This document shows, one piece after another, positions 5,586-7,937 of a DNA stretch of 7,937 nucleotides. The position numbers and the translations under genes were made by a program. Numbering within the stretch: position 1 is the first letter of the stretch; the number at the start of each line of letters is the position of its first letter. The notes under the pieces are model-generated. The model saw only the letters and a list, made by a program, of their open reading frames with translations, ran no database searches and was not told the origin of the DNA. Source of the stretch: an uncultured Bacillota bacterium (GTDB lineage: Bacteria > Bacillota > Clostridia > Peptostreptococcales > Anaerovoracaceae); contig CAMNNV010000051.1 of the NCBI GenBank assembly GCA_946546075.1, positions 1-7,937 of the forward strand, written 5' to 3'.

Positions 5586-5613
5586 TTGAAAACATAGGTA
5601 AATAATATATAAT
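5586..5613 (+). promoter_or_regulatory. metK promoter
   Basis: TTGAAA at 5586-5591, a 16-base spacer, and a perfect TATAAT at 5608-5613. The predicted start is near 5620, leaving a leader of about 75 bases before ATG 5696. Confidence 0.65.
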
Positions 5614-5642
5614 GAGGTGTAAGACATTGTAGAAAAGTACAA

Positions 5643-5662
5643 GGTCTCAGGGCTATGAGACC
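5643..5662 (+). promoter_or_regulatory. Hairpin in the metK leader
   Basis: GGTCTCA (5643-5649) and TGAGACC (5656-5662) form a perfect 7-base-pair stem with loop GGGCTA. No T-run follows, so it is not a terminator. GACC (5659-5662) can also pair with GGTC (5687-5690), which overlaps the ribosome site, so a switch affecting translation is conceivable. It does not match my memory of the SAM-I, SAM-II or SMK (SAM-III) riboswitch cores. Confidence 0.4.
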
Positions 5663-5683
5663 GATTCCATGTAAGACTTGAAC

Positions 5684-5689
5684 GGAGGT
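5684..5689 (+). promoter_or_regulatory. Ribosome binding site fixing the metK start
   Basis: GGAGGT lies 6 bases before ATG 5696. The in-frame TTG at 5678 lies upstream of the site and would add six residues before the conserved MKRLFTSESVTEGHPDK start. Confidence 0.88.
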
Positions 5690-5695
5690 CAGGAA

Positions 5696-6880
5696 ATGAA
5701 GAGATTATTCACATCAGAATCAGTAACAGAAGGCCATCCTGATAAGCTTTGCGATCAGGTGTCTGATGCGATACTCGATGCCATCATGGAAGCAGACCCG
5801 ATGGGCAGAGTTGCAGCTGAGACAACGGCGAACACAGGATATGTCATGGTGATGGGAGAGATCACCACGAATGCATATATCGATATCCAGAAGGTGGCAA
5901 GAGAGGTCATCTGTGATATCGGATACAACACAAGCGAATACGGATTCGACGGCAATGCATGTGCCGTCATCACATCCATCGACGAGCAGTCAGGTGACAT
6001 CGCGATGGGCGTTGACAAGGCGCTGGAATACAAGCAGGGCGAACTTTCGGAGGAAGCAGAAGAAACAGGCGCAGGAGACCAGGGCATCATGTTCGGCTTC
6101 GCATGCGACGAAACACCGGAACTCATGCCGCTTCCGATATCACTGGCACATAAGCTGGCAAGACAGCTGACAAACGTGCGCAAGAGCGGGCTCCTCAGAT
6201 ACCTCAGACCGGACGGCAAGACTCAGGTCACGGTAGAATACGAGGACGACAAACCTGTCAGAGTGGACACCATCGTTGTTTCCACACAGCACGATCCTGA
6301 CGTTTCCCTGGAGCAGATCAGAAGCGACATGATCAAGCACGTGATCAAGCCAGTTGTGGATCCTGCCCTTCTCGATGAGAACACGAAGTATTTCGTCAAT
6401 CCGACAGGAAGATTCGTGATCGGCGGACCTCAGGGGGATTCAGGCCTCACAGGACGTAAGATAATCGTAGACACATATGGAGGATATGCTCGCCACGGCG
6501 GCGGCGCTTTCAGCGGCAAAGACCCTACGAAGGTAGACAGATCAGCAACTTACGCTGCAAGATACGTTGCTAAGAACCTTGTAGCGGCAGGACTTGCGAA
6601 GAAATGCGAGATCCAGCTGGCATATGCCATCGGAGTGGCAAGACCTGTATCCATACTCGTAGATTCCTTCGGTACAGGCGTCGTATCGGATGAGAAACTG
6701 GGAGAGATCATCTCAAGGAACTTCGACCTGAGACCTGCTGCGATCATCCGGAACCTGGACCTCAGAAGACCGATCTACAGACAGGTGGCAGCATACGGAC
6801 ACTTTGGAAGAACAGACATCGATGTGCCATGGGAAAAACTCGATAAAGTGGAACAGTTAAAGAAGGAGATATCACAATGA
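5696..6880 (+). CDS. metK: S-adenosylmethionine synthetase
   Basis: Makes S-adenosylmethionine from methionine and ATP, releasing phosphate and pyrophosphate; cytoplasmic, usually a tetramer. The protein has 394 residues, close to the family norm (E. coli 384). Signatures: TSESVTEGHPDK at 6-17, including catalytic His14; the GAGDQG ATP-binding hexapeptide at 125-130; and the glycine-rich GGGAFSGKD at 268-276, the second family signature. It ends with the usual YGHFGR (367-372) and a short charged helix. The start ATG 5696 is set by GGAGGT and by family alignment. The stop overlaps the aspartate kinase start by four bases (ATGA), so the two are one transcript and probably translationally coupled. 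The gene has its own promoter and a leader with a hairpin; SAM feedback on it is plausible but not shown. Very secure identification. Confidence 0.98.
   Translation: MKRLFTSESVTEGHPDKLCDQVSDAILDAIMEADPMGRVAAETTANTGYVMVMGEITTNAYIDIQKVAREVICDIGYNTSEYGFDGNACAVITSIDEQSGDIAMGVDKALEYKQGELSEEAEETGAGDQGIMFGFACDETPELMPLPISLAHKLARQLTNVRKSGLLRYLRPDGKTQVTVEYEDDKPVRVDTIVVSTQHDPDVSLEQIRSDMIKHVIKPVVDPALLDENTKYFVNPTGRFVIGGPQGDSGLTGRKIIVDTYGGYARHGGGAFSGKDPTKVDRSATYAARYVAKNLVAAGLAKKCEIQLAYAIGVARPVSILVDSFGTGVVSDEKLGEIISRNFDLRPAAIIRNLDLRRPIYRQVAAYGHFGRTDIDVPWEKLDKVEQLKKEISQ
6863..6868 (+). promoter_or_regulatory. Ribosome binding site of aspartate kinase, inside metK
   Basis: AAGGAG within the last metK codons, 8 bases before ATG 6877. 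It allows independent initiation as well as re-initiation from the overlapping ATGA. Confidence 0.85.
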
Positions 6881-7937
6881 GCACGAAAGTCGCCAAATTC
6901 GGAGGATCATCAGTAGCAGATGCGCTTCAGATCAACAAGATAAGGGACATCATCAAAAATGATGATGATATCAAATACGTCGTAGTCTCGGCACCGGGCA
7001 AAAGATTCAAAGAAGACAGCAAGGTAACGGATCTTCTGTATCTGTGCATGTCACAGATCGAGCACAACATCCGTTTCGAACAGGTCTTCCAGGTGATCTG
7101 CGACAGATTCGTATCGGAGAAGATCAACCTGAAGGTGGATACAGATCTTCAGTCTGAATTCAATGTGATCGAGAAGGCCCTCAGAGAAGGCACAACAGCA
7201 GACTACATCGCAAGCAGAGGCGAATACCTCAACGCGATGATCATTGCTGACTACCTTGGCTACGATTTCGTAGATGCAGCAGGCATGGTGAAGTTCAGCG
7301 CCAAAGGCAAGTTCCTGGAAAAGGAAACGGACGAAGCCATCAGAGAAGAACTGGCCAAGCACGAAAGAGCTGTCATTCCTGGATTCTACGGAGCAAGACC
7401 TGACGGCAGCATCAAGACATTCTCAAGAGGCGGCTCAGATATCACAGGCGCACTGGTAGCGAAGGCAGTAGGTGCAGATGTGTACGAGAACTGGACCGAC
7501 GTATCGGGCTTCCTGGCAGCAGACCCGAGGATCGTAGATGATCCGCGTCCGATCGCTCAGATCTCCTACAAAGAACTCAGAGAGTTATCATACATGGGAG
7601 CTTCCGTGCTCCACGAGGATGCCATCTATCCTGCAAGAGCAGCAGACATCCCGATCAACATCAGAAATACCAACAAGCCGGAAGACCCGGGCACGCTCAT
7701 TACAGCAGAGCCGGGCAAACTCGAAGAAGGCCAGATCATCACAGGTATTGCAGGCCGCAAAGATTTCACGGTCATCAATATGTACAAGAACCAGATGAGC
7801 GACCTGAGAGGCTTCATCCGCAAGATCGCAGCGATCTTCGAAGAGCACGATATCCCGATCGAGCACATGCCTAGCGGCGTGGATACTTTGTCCATCGTCG
7901 TATCGAACCACTACCTCACAGAGGGCGTTGAGGACGT
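6877..7937 (+). CDS. Aspartate kinase, 3' end outside the window
   Basis: Phosphorylates L-aspartate with ATP, the first step towards lysine, threonine and methionine. The first 353 residues are present and the frame is open to the edge; related monofunctional enzymes have about 400-450 residues, so roughly the second ACT domain is missing from view. Signatures: KFGGSS at 7-12 (ATP and aspartate binding); SRGEYLNA at 113-120 with the SxGE glutamate (Glu116); FSRGGSDITG at 182-191; NWTDVSGFLAADPRIV at 205-220; and MGASVLHEDA at 240-249. A regulatory ACT domain begins near residue 288 and includes IEHMPSGVDTLSIVV (328-342). It overlaps metK by four bases. Which end product inhibits it cannot be told from this part, so I give no lysC or thrA-type symbol. 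Confidence 0.95.
   Translation, partial: MSTKVAKFGGSSVADALQINKIRDIIKNDDDIKYVVVSAPGKRFKEDSKVTDLLYLCMSQIEHNIRFEQVFQVICDRFVSEKINLKVDTDLQSEFNVIEKALREGTTADYIASRGEYLNAMIIADYLGYDFVDAAGMVKFSAKGKFLEKETDEAIREELAKHERAVIPGFYGARPDGSIKTFSRGGSDITGALVAKAVGADVYENWTDVSGFLAADPRIVDDPRPIAQISYKELRELSYMGASVLHEDAIYPARAADIPINIRNTNKPEDPGTLITAEPGKLEEGQIITGIAGRKDFTVINMYKNQMSDLRGFIRKIAAIFEEHDIPIEHMPSGVDTLSIVVSNHYLTEGVED

Noticed and set aside
5614..5695. SAM riboswitch upstream of metK
   Set aside because: The leader is short, lacks a terminator hairpin and shows no sequence core that I recognise from the SAM classes; kept only as a leader hairpin.

Overview
The window looks like chromosomal DNA of an anaerobic Gram-positive bacterium, most likely a member of the Clostridia (Firmicutes). 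The reasons are strong GGAGG-type ribosome sites before every gene whose upstream sequence is visible, a BioY-type vitamin transporter component, an aldo/keto reductase carrying a two-cluster ferredoxin tail, and moderate G+C with frequent AGA arginine codons. A family-level guess such as Anaerovoracaceae (former Family XIII) is only a hunch. I see no insertion sequence, phage gene, CRISPR array, tRNA or rRNA.

Layout, left to right. bioY (+, biotin uptake) ends in a terminator whose stem overlaps the start region of a near-consensus promoter for the next gene, a YgjV-like membrane protein (+). A gene-free stretch (about 1174-1379) follows. It is not empty: it holds nested inverted repeats that fold best as RNA of the + strand, plus a strong hairpin serving as terminator for the convergent gene. 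That gene is a one-repeat TMEM175-type potassium channel (-). It shares a divergent promoter region with a stand-alone ATP-pyrophosphatase subunit of GMP synthetase (+), which lacks the usual glutaminase domain. A bidirectional-looking terminator separates it from a two-gene minus-strand operon: an unrecognised 401-residue soluble acidic protein first, then the Fe-S aldo/keto reductase. A second divergent control region, with a 13-base palindrome between the two promoters, leads rightwards to metK (S-adenosylmethionine synthetase), which overlaps an aspartate kinase gene by 4 bases. The kinase runs off the right edge.

Functionally this is mostly housekeeping: cofactor uptake (biotin), guanine nucleotide synthesis, and the two ends of the aspartate-to-methionine-to-SAM route coupled in one operon. 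I found no obvious defence or mobile system. The parts that deserve a second look are the structured intergenic region at 1200-1370, the promoter nested in a terminator at 564-620, the glutaminase-less GMP synthetase, and the unknown protein at 4311-5516. Several starts were moved from the longest open frame to the codon supported by a Shine-Dalgarno site; the reasons are given in the entries.
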